NCBI RefSeq assembly: GCF_010093045.1
Contig: NZ_CP048115.1
Location: 3,162,001-3,226,000 of the forward strand
Length of the DNA stretch: 64,000 nucleotides
Source: Mucilaginibacter sp. 14171R-50
GTDB lineage: Bacteria > Bacteroidota > Bacteroidia > Sphingobacteriales > Sphingobacteriaceae
Direction: 5' to 3'
Below, piece after piece: positions 33,805 through 43,160 of the stretch; position 1 is the first letter of the stretch; every line of letters starts with the position of its first letter. The translations under genes and the position numbers were made by a program. The notes under the pieces were generated by a model. It was not told the DNA's origin, searched no databases, and was given only the letters and a program-made list of their open reading frames with translations.

Positions 33805-35058
33805 CTACCTATCCACCTCGCCCAATACAAAATCCAGTGAGCCGATAATTGCCACCAGGTCGGCTATCATGATGTTTTTGCCTATTTCGGGCAATACAGA
33901 TAGGTTGTTGAAGCTTGGGCCACGTACTTTAGCGCGGAATGGAATTTCGGAACGTTCGTTATTATGCACAAAGTAAAAGCCCAGCTCGCCTTTGGCGCCT
34001 TCGCAGCGGGCGTAATAATCCTGCACTTTTGGAGTTAGTTTGCGGGGCATTTTAGCGCGGGGGTCAAAATCGGGGGTACGTTTTAATTCGTTTTGCAAAC
34101 GGTTAAGGCACTGCTCAACAATATGCAGCGATTGTTGAATCTCGTCAACGCGCACTTTGTACCTGTCCCAGCAATCGCCGGTTGTGCCCATTTCGCCTTT
34201 ACCTACCGGGATGTCAAATTCCAGTTCGGGGTAAACCGAGTAATTATCAATACGGCGAAGATCGTACTTAAGCCCCGAGCCACGCAGCACAGGGCCGCTG
34301 CAGCCGCAGTTAATGGCCACATCCATAGGCAACACCCCAACATTGGCAGTGCGGCTTATAAATATCTGGTTATCGGTTAAAAGCTGGTTAAGCTCAACCA
34401 TTTTTGGTTTAAAGTAATCTACAAACTCGCGGCAGCGCTCTTCAAACCCGACGGGTAAATCGTAAAATAAACCACCTACCCAAATATAGTTATACAACAT
34501 GCGCGAGCCCGAGGCCCATTCCAGCATGCCCATAATATGTTCGCGGTCGCGGAAGCACCACAGGAAAGGGGTGAAAGCCCCAATATCAATACCGTAGGTA
34601 CCAATGGCGATCAGGTGCGATGCAATGCGGTTAAGCTCGCATACCAGTACGCGGATGTATTCTATCCGTTTTGGAATATCCTGATCAATGCCCAGCATTT
34701 TCTCCACGCCCATTACCCAGGCATGGCTGTTGTTCATTGATGCAAGGTAGTCCAGCCTGTCGGTAAAAGGGATGGTTTGCTGATAGGTGAGCGATTCGGC
34801 ATGTTTTTCGAAACAACGGTGCAGGTACCCTACATGGGGGATCACTTCCTTCACTATCTCGCCGTCGGTTATCAGCTCCAGCCGCAAAACCCCGTGTGTT
34901 GACGGATGCTGCGGCCCCATGTTAAGCACCATATCCTCTACGGCGGCGTCCGCTATCTTTTTGTGATAGGCTTCTAAAGCACGGTTATATTTTGATGTCT
35001 CTGTGTTCAATGTTTTATCCGTGTCGTCATTGCGAGGTACGAAGCAATCTCTTCCCAT
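33805..35058 (-). CDS. nuoD: NADH-quinone oxidoreductase subunit D
   Basis: 49-kDa-type subunit of the peripheral arm of complex I, lining the quinone site. It contains [29 protein letters not shown] and a C-terminal [12 protein letters not shown]. The ATG at 35058 lies inside a dispersed repeat and would add the repeat-derived residues [12 protein letters not shown]; a TTG at 35010 would give a more ordinary N-terminus (401 residues). It follows nuoC in an operon with pdxH; nuoE and later genes are not downstream. Confidence 0.95.
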   Translation of the reverse strand: MGRDCFVPRNDDTDKTLNTETSKYNRALEAYHKKIADAAVEDMVLNMGPQHPSTHGVLRLELITDGEIVKEVIPHVGYLHRCFEKHAESLTYQQTIPFTDRLDYLASMNNSHAWVMGVEKMLGIDQDIPKRIEYIRVLVCELNRIASHLIAIGTYGIDIGAFTPFLWCFRDREHIMGMLEWASGSRMLYNYIWVGGLFYDLPVGFEERCREFVDYFKPKMVELNQLLTDNQIFISRTANVGVLPMDVAINCGCSGPVLRGSGLKYDLRRIDNYSVYPELEFDIPVGKGEMGTTGDCWDRYKVRVDEIQQSLHIVEQCLNRLQNELKRTPDFDPRAKMPRKLTPKVQDYYARCEGAKGELGFYFVHNNERSEIPFRAKVRGPSFNNLSVLPEIGKNIMIADLVAIIGSLDFVLGEVDR

Positions 35059-35108
35059 GCAAATCTAACCTGCAAAGTCAGGAGATTGCTTCGTGCCTCG
35101 CAATGACG
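35025..35108. repeat. Dispersed hairpin repeat, copy B (TGC type), inside the nuoC-nuoD operon
   Basis: 27-bp arms CGTCATTGCGAGGTACGAAG... with one mismatch (GTACG versus GCACG) around a 30-base centre. It fills the gap between the nuoC stop (35119) and the nuoD frame. Confidence 0.9.
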
Positions 35109-35118
35109 GTTATTATTT

Positions 35119-35616
35119 TTAGTCAACTTTTATCCCCTTATAATATTCTGCTGCTTTATAATCCTTCCTTAACGGATAACCTTCCCAATCATCGGGCAGT
35201 AAAATTCTCCTCAGATCAGGGTGGCCTTCAAAATATATCCCTACCAGGTCGTAAGCTTCGCGCTCGTGCCAGTCCGCAGTGCGGTAAACCGACGTGATAC
35301 TCGGGAACGATGGCAAATTATCCGCCGTGCGGTCATTTTCCTTACTTATTTTAAGTGTAAGCTGTAAATGGTAGGGGATAGAGGACAGGTGATACACCAC
35401 ACCAAACCGGCCGACTTCTGCCCCGTAGTCCATTCCTGTTAAGCACGAAAGAAAATCGAAATAAGTTTTTGGGTTATTGCGCAGCTCTAAACAAACACCG
35501 GCAATATGGTCCGGGTTTATCAGCAGTGCGGGTTGCAGTCCGGTACGTTCTTCGCCGATAATTACAGTTTCGCCAAACTTTTGGATAAGCAATAATTTGA
35601 TATCATCAAAACTCAT
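35119..35616 (-). CDS. nuoC: NADH-quinone oxidoreductase subunit C
   Basis: 30-kDa-type subunit of complex I, 165 residues, with the family signature in ERE(A)YDLVGIYFEGHPDLRR followed by LPDDWEGYPLRKDY. The start ATG overlaps the pdxH stop in ATGA, so translation is coupled. It is separate from nuoD, not fused as in Enterobacteria. Confidence 0.95.
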   Translation of the reverse strand: MSFDDIKLLLIQKFGETVIIGEERTGLQPALLINPDHIAGVCLELRNNPKTYFDFLSCLTGMDYGAEVGRFGVVYHLSSIPYHLQLTLKISKENDRTADNLPSFPSITSVYRTADWHEREAYDLVGIYFEGHPDLRRILLPDDWEGYPLRKDYKAAEYYKGIKVD

Positions 35617-36260
35617 GGTGCCAGCCGAACAATTTTCCAGTTTTTATTATCCGTTTTCTTATAAACTATCCTGTCGTGCAGGCGGCTGCGGCGGCCCTGC
35701 CAAAACTCTATCAGGCGGGGCTTTAAAATGTAACCGCCCCAGTACGATGGTTTTGGCACTTCGCTATCAGCGTATTCAACTTCCAACGCTGCCATCTTTT
35801 GTTCAAGCTCTTCGCGGCTGTCAATTTCCCTGCTTTGCGGCGATGCTGCCGCGCCGATCTGGCTAAGCTTGGGGCGCGAGTGGAAATACTTTTCAGAATA
35901 AGCTTTATCCAGTTTTTCGATAGTGCCTTCAATACGTATCTGGCGTTCCATATCCCCCCAAAAGAATACAAGGGCGCCTAACGGGTTTTTACTTAGCTCT
36001 TTACCCTTTCGGCTAAGGTAATTGGTGTAAAATTTAAAGCCATCATCGCTAAAGCCTTTAAGCAGCACTATCCTTGCCGATGGCCGGCCATCCTGTGTTG
36101 CGGTGGCCAATGTCATGGCGTTGGGCTCGTGTATCTTAAAATTAATAGCTTCGTTAAACCACTTGTCAAACTGGCGTATGGGGTTGGCGTCAACGTCGGT
36201 TTCGTTCAGCGAAGCCGCGGTATAGTCCTGCCGTAAGTTTTCTATATCTTTTTGGTCCAT
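35613..36260 (-). CDS. pdxH: Pyridoxamine 5'-phosphate oxidase
   Basis: FMN enzyme that makes pyridoxal 5'-phosphate from PNP or PMP. The 215 residues contain the FMN/PLP-binding segments SARIVLLKGFSDDGFKFYTN and the C-terminal signature EFWQGRRSRLHDR. Complete length. First gene of pdxH-nuoC-nuoD, divergent from yqgE. Confidence 0.97.
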   Translation of the reverse strand: MDQKDIENLRQDYTAASLNETDVDANPIRQFDKWFNEAINFKIHEPNAMTLATATQDGRPSARIVLLKGFSDDGFKFYTNYLSRKGKELSKNPLGALVFFWGDMERQIRIEGTIEKLDKAYSEKYFHSRPKLSQIGAAASPQSREIDSREELEQKMAALEVEYADSEVPKPSYWGGYILKPRLIEFWQGRRSRLHDRIVYKKTDNKNWKIVRLAP

Positions 36261-36371
36261 CGACGCAAACTTACAAATTAATTATACCGTACATATCTAC
36301 AGGCAGTTCATTTTGACGATTAAAGAACATATTTTTAAATTTACTGTTAATCATATGTAAATATACCACCC

Positions 36372-36935
36372 ATGCTAAGTCAAATTTCGGCGGCTGCGGG
36401 CCGTTTGCTCATATCAGAACCTTTTATGCCCGATCCTAATTTTAAGCGGTCGGTTATCCTGCTTACTGAGTACTCAGAGGCGGGCGCTATGGGTTTTATT
36501 CTTAATCACCAAACCGAGTATTTGCTGGGCGATATATTGCCGGATATTTCGTACTCAGAGATACCTGTGTACATGGGCGGGCCGGTTGCGGGCAATACAC
36601 TGCATTACATACATCGCTGCCCCGACGAGATAGACAATGGTATTGAGATATGGGACGGTATTTACTGGGGCGGTGAGTTTGAGCAGATCAAAGAACTCAT
36701 AAGCAATTATCAGTTAAAAGAAGACGAGGTGAAATTTTTTATGGGTTACTCAGGTTGGACACCCGGACAGCTTGATGATGAGCTTCGCGAAGACGCCTGG
36801 ATAGTGGCCAATAAATTTGAAGCCGATAATATATTCAGCAATAACGAGCAAAACCTGTGGAAAGAGATAGTGATCAGCCTTGGCCAGCGCTACGCCCATA
36901 TTGCCAATTTTCCGGAAAACCCGATGTTAAATTAA
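36372..36935 (+). CDS. YqgE/AlgH family protein (DUF179)
   Basis: A 187-residue cytoplasmic protein with the family start GRLLISEPFMPDPNFKRSVI and the motifs GFILNH and YMGGPV, FMGYSGWTPGQLDDEL. A biochemical role is not established. It is divergent from pdxH across 110 bases. Confidence 0.92.
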   Translation: MLSQISAAAGRLLISEPFMPDPNFKRSVILLTEYSEAGAMGFILNHQTEYLLGDILPDISYSEIPVYMGGPVAGNTLHYIHRCPDEIDNGIEIWDGIYWGGEFEQIKELISNYQLKEDEVKFFMGYSGWTPGQLDDELREDAWIVANKFEADNIFSNNEQNLWKEIVISLGQRYAHIANFPENPMLN

Positions 36936-36970
36936 GTGATTCCGGATTCCGGATTTGTGATCTCCCATTT

Positions 36971-37056
36971 GTCATCCTGAATATACTGAAGGATCTAACC
37001 ACCGAAACGGTCACGAACTCTTCGTTAGTGAATACTTCGCTATTGCTCCGTATGAC
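36971..37056. repeat. Dispersed hairpin repeat (CCT type)
   Basis: Left arm GTC-ATCCT-GAATATACTGA-AGGAT-CT contains its own stem ATCCT/AGGAT. The right arm, ending GTATGAC, is a degenerate complement. It follows yqgE. Confidence 0.7.
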
Positions 37057-37068
37057 AGCGCGTTCTCT

Positions 37069-37098
37069 TCCGGACTTTCCGACTAAAAACTTCCGACT
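37069..37098. repeat. Half-copy of the AGTCCGAAAG dyad family
   Basis: TTCCGGACTTTCCGACT then AAAAACTTCCGACT, matching the right side of 26462-26596. It abuts the 3' end of purE. Confidence 0.6.
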
Positions 37099-37589
37099 CA
37101 CTTCTCCATTTCTGCTGCCGAGGCTTCAACAATCTGCTTTAACTTTTCTTTAAAGGCGATAAGGTTTTGAACCAGATATTCATCAGCGGTCGAGAGGATC
37201 TGCGCTGCCAGGATGCCTGCATTTTTAGCCGCATTAAGGGCAACGGTAGCCACCGGGATACCGTTTGGCATTTGCAGGATAGACAGGATAGAGTCCCAGC
37301 CATCAATTGAGTTGCTTGATTTTACGGGTACGCCAATAACAGGTAAGTGGGTTAACGAGGCCACCATGCCCGGCAAATGCGCGGCACCACCGGCACCTGC
37401 AATAATTACTTTTATGCCCCGGTCGGCAGCGGCACGGGCGTAGCTGAACATCCTGTCGGGTGTGCGGTGTGCCGATACCACAGTTATTTCATATTCCACA
37501 CCCAGTTCTTTTAAAACATCCGCGGCATCCTGCATAACGTTCAGGTCCGATTTGCTGCCCATTATAATGGCAATTTTTGGTTGGCTCAT
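37098..37589 (-). CDS. purE: 5-(Carboxyamino)imidazole ribonucleotide mutase PurE
   Basis: Converts N5-CAIR to CAIR in purine synthesis. The 163 residues carry [13 protein letters not shown] and [12 protein letters not shown], the class I PurE signatures. It follows purK on the same strand; a hairpin repeat sits between the two cistrons. Confidence 0.97.
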   Translation of the reverse strand: MSQPKIAIIMGSKSDLNVMQDAADVLKELGVEYEITVVSAHRTPDRMFSYARAAADRGIKVIIAGAGGAAHLPGMVASLTHLPVIGVPVKSSNSIDGWDSILSILQMPNGIPVATVALNAAKNAGILAAQILSTADEYLVQNLIAFKEKLKQIVEASAAEMEK

Positions 37590-37612
37590 TGGTTGTATTG
37601 TTTATTTCAAAC

Positions 37613-37707
37613 CGTCATTGCGAGGTACGAAGCAATCTCTTTGAGCAAATCCTTTAGACAGGGCGTCTAATTGTCCTAAAGAGATTGCTTCGTACCTCGC
37701 AATGACG
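37613..37707. repeat. Dispersed hairpin repeat, copy C (TGC type), between purK and purE
   Basis: Perfect 30-bp arms (37613-37642 and 37678-37707) starting CGTCATTGCGAGGTACGAAG. The centre holds a further TTAGAC/GTCTAA hairpin and the words TTTGAGC and AATTGTCCT shared with copy A. Confidence 0.95.
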
Positions 37708-37731
37708 TGGGTTTAATTTTTTGTTTAACTT

Positions 37732-38871
37732 TTATGCAATCACTTTTAGCGTTTGCTGCACATACCTTGCCTTTTCTATCGCTCTTTCTCTGTCGTTATC
37801 TATAACGGTAACGTGCCCCATCTTGCGGAAAGGCTTAGTTAGCGCTTTACCGTACAGGTGCACATAAACACCATCGCATTTTAATATTTTTTCGATGCCC
37901 TGGTAAATGGCAGGGCCTTCGTAGCCTGCTTCACCTAAAATATTTACCATAATGGCGTTGCTCAGGCAGGCGGTATCGCCCAGTGGCTGGTTAAATATCG
38001 CACGTAAATGCTGCTCAAACTGCGACACCACGTTACCTTCAATACTTTGGTGGCCGCTGTTGTGCGGGCGTGGGGCCAACTCGTTCACCAGTATCTTACC
38101 ATCTTTGGTCAGGAACATTTCTACTGCCAGTATGCCAACAATGTTCAGTGTTTCGGCTATACGTTTAGCAATATTTTCGGCCTCCATCTGCACCTCAAAA
38201 GCGAACGTAGAGGGGGTGATCAAAAATTCTACGAGGTTAGCTTCGGGGTTAAACTCCATCTCAACCAACGGAAAGGTCTTTACTTCGCCACTTTCGTTAC
38301 GGGCTACAATTACGCCAATCTCTTTCTCAAAATCAACCATCCTTTCAATAATGCTCGGCTCCGTAAAGGCGCTGGGCAAATAGCTTTCATCGTTTACCCG
38401 GTAAACGCCCTTGCCGTCGTAACCATCGCGGCGCAGCTTTTGAATGTAGGGAAAGGGGATATGACTTTGCGCCAGTTGCTCGGGCGATGATATCACCTGG
38501 AACTCGGCGGTTGGTATGTCGTTCTCTTTAAAAAACTGTTTTTGCAGGCCTTTGTCCTGTATCAGCCTAATAATACGCGACTGCGGGTAAACCAGCACCC
38601 CTTCTTTCTCCAGTTGCTCCAGCGCGTCAACGTTTACCTTTTCTATCTCGATGGTTAACAGGTCAACCTTTTTACCAAAGTTGTAAACCGTTTCGTAGTC
38701 CCCCAGCGATCCCACAACAAACTCGTTGCAAAGCTTGCGGCAGGGCGCCTCGCGGTCGGGGTCCAGTACCTTAACGGTAACGTTATAGTTTATTGCCTGC
38801 TGTATAAGCATGCGGCCCAACTGGCCGCCGCCTAAAATCCCTAATTTTAAATCGCCGTAAAATGCTTTCAT
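37732..38871 (-). CDS. purK: N5-carboxyaminoimidazole ribonucleotide synthase PurK
   Basis: ATP-grasp enzyme that carboxylates AIR with bicarbonate. The 379 residues start MKAFYGDLKLGILGGGQLGRM, with the substrate-site segment GYDGKGVYRV and the metal-site segment NELAPRPHNSGH. The ATG at 38871 is chosen over an in-frame TTG that overlaps the promoter box. Confidence 0.96.
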   Translation of the reverse strand: MKAFYGDLKLGILGGGQLGRMLIQQAINYNVTVKVLDPDREAPCRKLCNEFVVGSLGDYETVYNFGKKVDLLTIEIEKVNVDALEQLEKEGVLVYPQSRIIRLIQDKGLQKQFFKENDIPTAEFQVISSPEQLAQSHIPFPYIQKLRRDGYDGKGVYRVNDESYLPSAFTEPSIIERMVDFEKEIGVIVARNESGEVKTFPLVEMEFNPEANLVEFLITPSTFAFEVQMEAENIAKRIAETLNIVGILAVEMFLTKDGKILVNELAPRPHNSGHQSIEGNVVSQFEQHLRAIFNQPLGDTACLSNAIMVNILGEAGYEGPAIYQGIEKILKCDGVYVHLYGKALTKPFRKMGHVTVIDNDRERAIEKARYVQQTLKVIA

Positions 38872-38880
38872 TGTAGGCTG

Positions 38881-38888
38881 CAAATTTA
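38881..38888 (-). promoter_or_regulatory. -7 box 9 nt before the purK ATG
   Basis: TAAATTTG on the minus strand, then nine bases to the ATG. Confidence 0.55.
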
Positions 38889-39027
38889 CCTAAATCTTTT
38901 AAATAGCGGTTGAAGAATTATTGCTTGTAAAAATATACCATCAAACTATCTGCAAACAAAGCTGTTTTAATTGTCACAAATTAAGTGCAATAGGTAGGCT
39001 GTTGGCTAAAAATACCCTTAAAAAGCC

Positions 39028-39035
39028 TATCTTTG
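39028..39035 (+). promoter_or_regulatory. -7 box of icd
   Basis: TATCTTTG, 30 bases upstream of the ATG at 39066. The in-frame TTG at 39033 is part of this box and so is not the start. Confidence 0.55.
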
Positions 39036-39065
39036 CGCTGTTTTTACTTACCTCTATACAACTTC

Positions 39066-40523
39066 ATGAAAACCAAAATAGCAGTAGCAAAAGGTGACGG
39101 CATAGGCCCCGAAATTATGGCAGCCGTTCTCCGCATATTTGAAGCCGCCAATGTACAGCTCGATTACGAGTTTGTAGAAATGGGCAAATCTTATTTTGAT
39201 GCAGGCCACTCTACCGGCATGACCGCCCTGGCTAAAGAAACTATTGAGCGCTTAGGCCTGCTTTTTAAAGGCCCTATGGAAACCCCTAAGGGCAAAGGCG
39301 TAAAAAGTATTAACGTAACCGCCCGGAAGGTGTGGAATACTTATGCCAACCAACGCGATTTTAGATCTTTAAATGGTGTTGATACTGTTTTTTCAAAAGC
39401 AGGTATCCCCATTAACCTGACCATAGTACGCGAAAATATTGAAGATACCTACGGTGGTATAGAGCATTTGCTAACTAACGACGTTGCTGTTGGCCGCCGT
39501 ATCATCACCCGCCCCGGTTCGGCGCAGGTAATACGGTATGCTTTTGAAATGGCGCGCCGTAAGGGTTATACCAAACTGGCCTGCGGCCACAAGGCCAATA
39601 TCATGAAACTTACCGATGGCATGTTCTTGGAAACATTTTATGAGATAGCACGTGAATATCCGGATATCGAATCATCAGATATTATTGTGGACGATTTGTG
39701 TATGAAGCTGGTATCAAGGCCGGAGATGTTCCAATCTATCGTGTTAACCAATTTGCAGGGCGATATTGTATCTGACCTGTGCGCAGGTTTGGTTGGCGGC
39801 CTTGGCTTTGCCCCATCTGCCAACATTGGCGATAATATATCTATCTTCGAGGCCGTACACGGTACCGCGCCTGATATTGCTGGTCGTGGTATTGCCAACC
39901 CTACGGCTTTACTGCTATCGGGTATATCCATGCTGCGCTATCTTGGTTTTACTACCGCTGCCGCGACTATCGAAAACTCGCTGCTTTACACCCTTGAACA
40001 AGGGGTACATACCGGTGATTTTGGCGACAAAGCAACCCCATCGGTTAATACCGAAGCGTTTGCCGACGCGGTGATAAGCAACCTGGGACAAACCCCTGCA
40101 AAGGGCGCCGTGGTGGGGCAGCCGGATATGGAAGTGAAAGCCAACCACGATCATCCTTCAAAAAATAAGCTTACCGTTACCAACGCTAACACAAAAGAGG
40201 AGATGATAGGGGTAGATGTGTTTGTACAATCTAACAAGCAACCAAACGAACTTGCCGAAATAGCCCAGCGTAAACTGATAGATAACTTTCATTTGGTGAT
40301 GATATCAAACCGGGGTACACAGGTATGGCCAACCGGGTCCATTTTTACCGAGTTGGTGAACGAATATCGTATGCGTTTTGAAAAGAAGGAAGGTACCGAT
40401 ATTACCCAAAAAGAGATACTGCATATCGCTGCCGACTTGTCGGAAGATTTTAAAGTATGCTCGGTAGAGTTCCTGATGAAATTTGATGGTAAAATAGGAT
40501 ACACCCTGGCGCAAGGGCAATAG
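39066..40523 (+). CDS. icd: Isocitrate dehydrogenase, long type (Thermus-like)
   Basis: TCA-cycle oxidation of isocitrate to 2-oxoglutarate. The 485 residues have the dehydrogenase core with the signature NLQGDIVSDLCAGLVGGLGF and the substrate-site segment VRENIEDTYGG, followed by a C-terminal extra domain of about 140 residues (from about 345). This long form resembles the Thermus/Rickettsia group rather than the E. coli type. NADP specificity is likely but not certain. A strong terminator follows. Confidence 0.92.
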   Translation: MKTKIAVAKGDGIGPEIMAAVLRIFEAANVQLDYEFVEMGKSYFDAGHSTGMTALAKETIERLGLLFKGPMETPKGKGVKSINVTARKVWNTYANQRDFRSLNGVDTVFSKAGIPINLTIVRENIEDTYGGIEHLLTNDVAVGRRIITRPGSAQVIRYAFEMARRKGYTKLACGHKANIMKLTDGMFLETFYEIAREYPDIESSDIIVDDLCMKLVSRPEMFQSIVLTNLQGDIVSDLCAGLVGGLGFAPSANIGDNISIFEAVHGTAPDIAGRGIANPTALLLSGISMLRYLGFTTAAATIENSLLYTLEQGVHTGDFGDKATPSVNTEAFADAVISNLGQTPAKGAVVGQPDMEVKANHDHPSKNKLTVTNANTKEEMIGVDVFVQSNKQPNELAEIAQRKLIDNFHLVMISNRGTQVWPTGSIFTELVNEYRMRFEKKEGTDITQKEILHIAADLSEDFKVCSVEFLMKFDGKIGYTLAQGQ

Positions 40524-40563
40524 TTAAGTCTAAAGTCTAAAGTTTTAAGTTAAAAGTCAAAAT

Positions 40564-40600
40564 AAAAAGGCCTGTCCGTTAGTTACGGACAGGCCTTTTT
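40564..40600. terminator. icd terminator
   Basis: Perfect 16-bp arms AAAAAGGCCTGTCCGT and complement with a 5-base loop. Confidence 0.92.
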
Positions 40601-40613
40601 ATTCCGGATATTT

Positions 40614-40648
40614 GCCAACTGCCAACTGCCAACTGCCAACCGCCAACT
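40614..40648. repeat. Heptanucleotide tandem repeat (GCCAACT)x5
   Basis: Five consecutive units of GCCAACT (fourth is GCCAACC), immediately 3' of the AI-2E-type permease gene. Confidence 0.9.
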
Positions 40649-40651
40649 GCT

Positions 40652-41740
40652 TCAATCGCTGTCGACCGTACGTTTACCAACCTTGTTATCGTTAGCTTCT
40701 TCGGGATTGATCTTTTTGATATACAGTTCGTCTACCAGGATTATACAAATCGAAAGCAGCGGTACCGCTAATATTATACCCAACACGCCCGATAATACCC
40801 CCATAATAACCTGGCTGATAATGGTTAAAGCAGGGGGTATGTTGATCATCTTTTTTTGAATGAGCGGTGTAACGATATTACTCACTATGGTTTGCGACAC
40901 CATATAAAGCAACGCGGTAATAATAGCAGTATTAACGTCCTTTGTTAATGCCAGCAGTACGCCGGGTATCATCGCGGCCAATGAGCCAAAGTTTGGTATC
41001 AATTTTAACAAGCCGGTTAAAAGCGCCAGTACCAGGGCTACCGGTATGCCAATGATGTACAAACCGATGCTTATCATGATAAATATAAGCACCATAGAAA
41101 GCATTGTGCCTTTTAACCAGCCCTTTAAAGCCTGGCTGGTACGGTCTATTACCTGCCGGGCCATAGGCTTATTCTGAACCGGAAAAAGTTTAATGATGCC
41201 ATCTTTATACAACGAGGGATGTGTGGTGAAGAATATCCCCAGAAACAGTATGATGTAAATATTGCCCAGCACACCAAAGCTGGTGCTAAAGAAACTGCGC
41301 GCGGTAGAAAATACCTTGTCGCCGTTGTCATCATTAAAATATTCGAGCACCTTGGCGCCGAGGGGACTTTCGCCAAGCTTTAACTTTAAATTGCTGATGG
41401 TTTGGGGCAGGCTTTCGCTAAGGATGGCAATTTGCCCCTGTATGGTAGTGCCCATAAACCAAAACAATGCGCCCAAAAGTAAAAACGACCCCCCAACGGA
41501 TATGGTCATGCACCATTTGCGGTTCCACTTGGTGCGGCGTTCAATAATATCGCCCAGGCCATGAAAGTATACCGCAATTAACGACCCGGCAAGTATCATC
41601 AGCAGCACATTAAAGGCTACCCGGGCTATTAAAATAGCCACCACCAGCAAGGCTACTATGGCTACTGTGTGCCATACCTTTTCGATATAGGTAAGCTCTT
41701 TTTTGGGGTGTTTTGGCGCTTCTGGATGTTTTTCGGGCAT
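40652..41740 (-). CDS. AI-2E family transporter (UPF0118)
   Basis: A 362-residue inner-membrane protein with seven to eight hydrophobic segments and the family C-terminal region (GLLKLIPNFGSLAAMIPGVL, VTPLIQKKMINIPPAL, LGIILAVPLL). The family exports diverse small solutes, and AI-2 export is only one proposed role. The stop lies a few bases from the heptanucleotide repeat. The downstream region is shared with the convergent icd gene. Confidence 0.88.
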   Translation of the reverse strand: MPEKHPEAPKHPKKELTYIEKVWHTVAIVALLVVAILIARVAFNVLLMILAGSLIAVYFHGLGDIIERRTKWNRKWCMTISVGGSFLLLGALFWFMGTTIQGQIAILSESLPQTISNLKLKLGESPLGAKVLEYFNDDNGDKVFSTARSFFSTSFGVLGNIYIILFLGIFFTTHPSLYKDGIIKLFPVQNKPMARQVIDRTSQALKGWLKGTMLSMVLIFIMISIGLYIIGIPVALVLALLTGLLKLIPNFGSLAAMIPGVLLALTKDVNTAIITALLYMVSQTIVSNIVTPLIQKKMINIPPALTIISQVIMGVLSGVLGIILAVPLLSICIILVDELYIKKINPEEANDNKVGKRTVDSD

Positions 41741-41797
41741 AAGGCTGCAATATTATGTACTAACGACACACAGCACACCTAAAAAGTTTTAAGAATT

Positions 41798-42517
41798 TTA
41801 CCTGTGCGAAGCCTTTACTTTATAAAAGTACGCTATCAATTTTTCTATGCTGCCCAGGCTAAAGCGGTTGTTGCGTATCTGCTCAACCACTTCGGGTTCA
41901 TCGGCCATTACCTCGCTCATGATATCGTTAAAGTTTTCGCTGGTGAGGTGCTGCATATTAGCCGTGTTGCTGCCATAATAATAGCTTAGCTTGGTATTGT
42001 TGCTGCCGCCCTCGCCGCCACCTATGCTTATACCTAAACCGCCGCCGTACGATGCGCCGTAAGTGCCCGCGCCAACGCCCATTGATGGTGCTACCCGCAC
42101 CTTTTTGCCGCCGCTGCCACCGCTGCCTGCGCCGCGGGTAGCATAAATTTTCATTTCCTCGTTAACGGCTACGCGTACAAAATCAAAGTCCTTTTTGGCC
42201 CAGGTTTCGTTGCCGGGCGCGTGCGCCACCACAAAGCTATCCTTACCTGCTACAAACGACTGCAGGTCGCTGGTGCTCAAAAAATACGGGGTGGATTTTT
42301 CCTCGTCCTTAAACTCAATAAAGCCTTCGTCTTTTATCGGCCCCTTACCGCCGGGGTTAGGGTGGATGAAGCCTTCGGTTTTTACGCCTTTTATATCGAT
42401 AAAAAAGCCCGGCAGCCATTTTTGTGCCATAACGCTGCTACTTGTTATCAGTATCAATAACAAGGCAAGTGCGGCCTTAAAAATATGTTTAACGGGAAGT
42501 ATATAATTAATAGTCAT
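41798..42517 (-). CDS. Secreted protein of unknown function, trio member 3
   Basis: A 239-residue exported protein with a signal peptide ending near VMAQ. It shares with its two upstream neighbours the segment DSFVVAHAPGN, a long Gly-rich stretch (about 128-175), YYYGSN, and a C-terminal module MSEVMADEPEVVEQI...GSIEKLIAYFYK. It is the most diverged of the three. Its start overlaps the previous gene by 11 bases. Confidence 0.75.
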   Translation of the reverse strand: MTINYILPVKHIFKAALALLLILITSSSVMAQKWLPGFFIDIKGVKTEGFIHPNPGGKGPIKDEGFIEFKDEEKSTPYFLSTSDLQSFVAGKDSFVVAHAPGNETWAKKDFDFVRVAVNEEMKIYATRGAGSGGSGGKKVRVAPSMGVGAGTYGASYGGGLGISIGGGEGGSNNTKLSYYYGSNTANMQHLTSENFNDIMSEVMADEPEVVEQIRNNRFSLGSIEKLIAYFYKVKASHR

Positions 42518-43157
42518 ATGATCTTTTTGGCATTTGCCCTGTTTTATAATAGGTCAGCAGGTCTTCCATATCACCATAACGAAATGTTTTATCTTTAATT
42601 TTGGCCACCACCTCGGGCTTGTCGGCCATAATATCGCTCATCACCTCAATAAACTGTTTCTTCTCCAGTTTGGTAACGTTATCCTTATTGGTGCCATAAT
42701 AATAAGTAGTGCGGGTGCCGCCGCCAACAGTGGTAGCTATGCCCACGCCTACGCCAAAATTGCCGCCGCCGCCACCGGTGTTAAGCATCAGCGGGAAGCC
42801 GTTCTTAGCTGTTTTAACCGTAAAAAGTTTAGTAGGGTTATCAAGCGATACGATCATGAACGGGTTGTTTTTAAACAGCACGTTGTGCGATACCACAAAG
42901 CTATCGGCACCCATTACAAACGATTTTATTTTATAATAGGGGATAGGGAATACCTCCGAGTGCTCGTTGGCGGTGTACAGTATCTGGTCGCCATCGGCGT
43001 ACTCGCCTTTGTGGGGCGGTTGCCATGATATCAGCCCGTCGAATATCTCGCCGCTGGTATGGTAAACCGTACCCTCGAACCATTTGCGTTGTGGCCCCTG
43101 AGCGTTGGCAGTAAGCCAGCCGGTAAGGATAAAAAGTATCAGTGTTATTTTACGCAT
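42507..43157 (-). CDS. Secreted protein of unknown function, trio member 2
   Basis: A 216-residue exported protein (signal peptide ends TANAQ). It contains GLISWQPP, ADSFVVSHN, the Gly-rich run GGGGGNFGVGVG, TTYYYGTN and MSDIMADKPEVVAKIKDK then RYGDMEDLLTYYK. Closest to member 1. Three bases separate it from member 1, so the three form one operon. No known family recognised. Confidence 0.77.
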   Translation of the reverse strand: MRKITLILFILTGWLTANAQGPQRKWFEGTVYHTSGEIFDGLISWQPPHKGEYADGDQILYTANEHSEVFPIPYYKIKSFVMGADSFVVSHNVLFKNNPFMIVSLDNPTKLFTVKTAKNGFPLMLNTGGGGGNFGVGVGIATTVGGGTRTTYYYGTNKDNVTKLEKKQFIEVMSDIMADKPEVVAKIKDKTFRYGDMEDLLTYYKTGQMPKRSYDY

Positions 43158-43160
43158 GGT

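Noticed and set aside
40614-40648. CRISPR or VNTR locus at the GCCAACT repeat.
   Set aside because: Units are 7 bp with no spacers; this is a microsatellite-like repeat.
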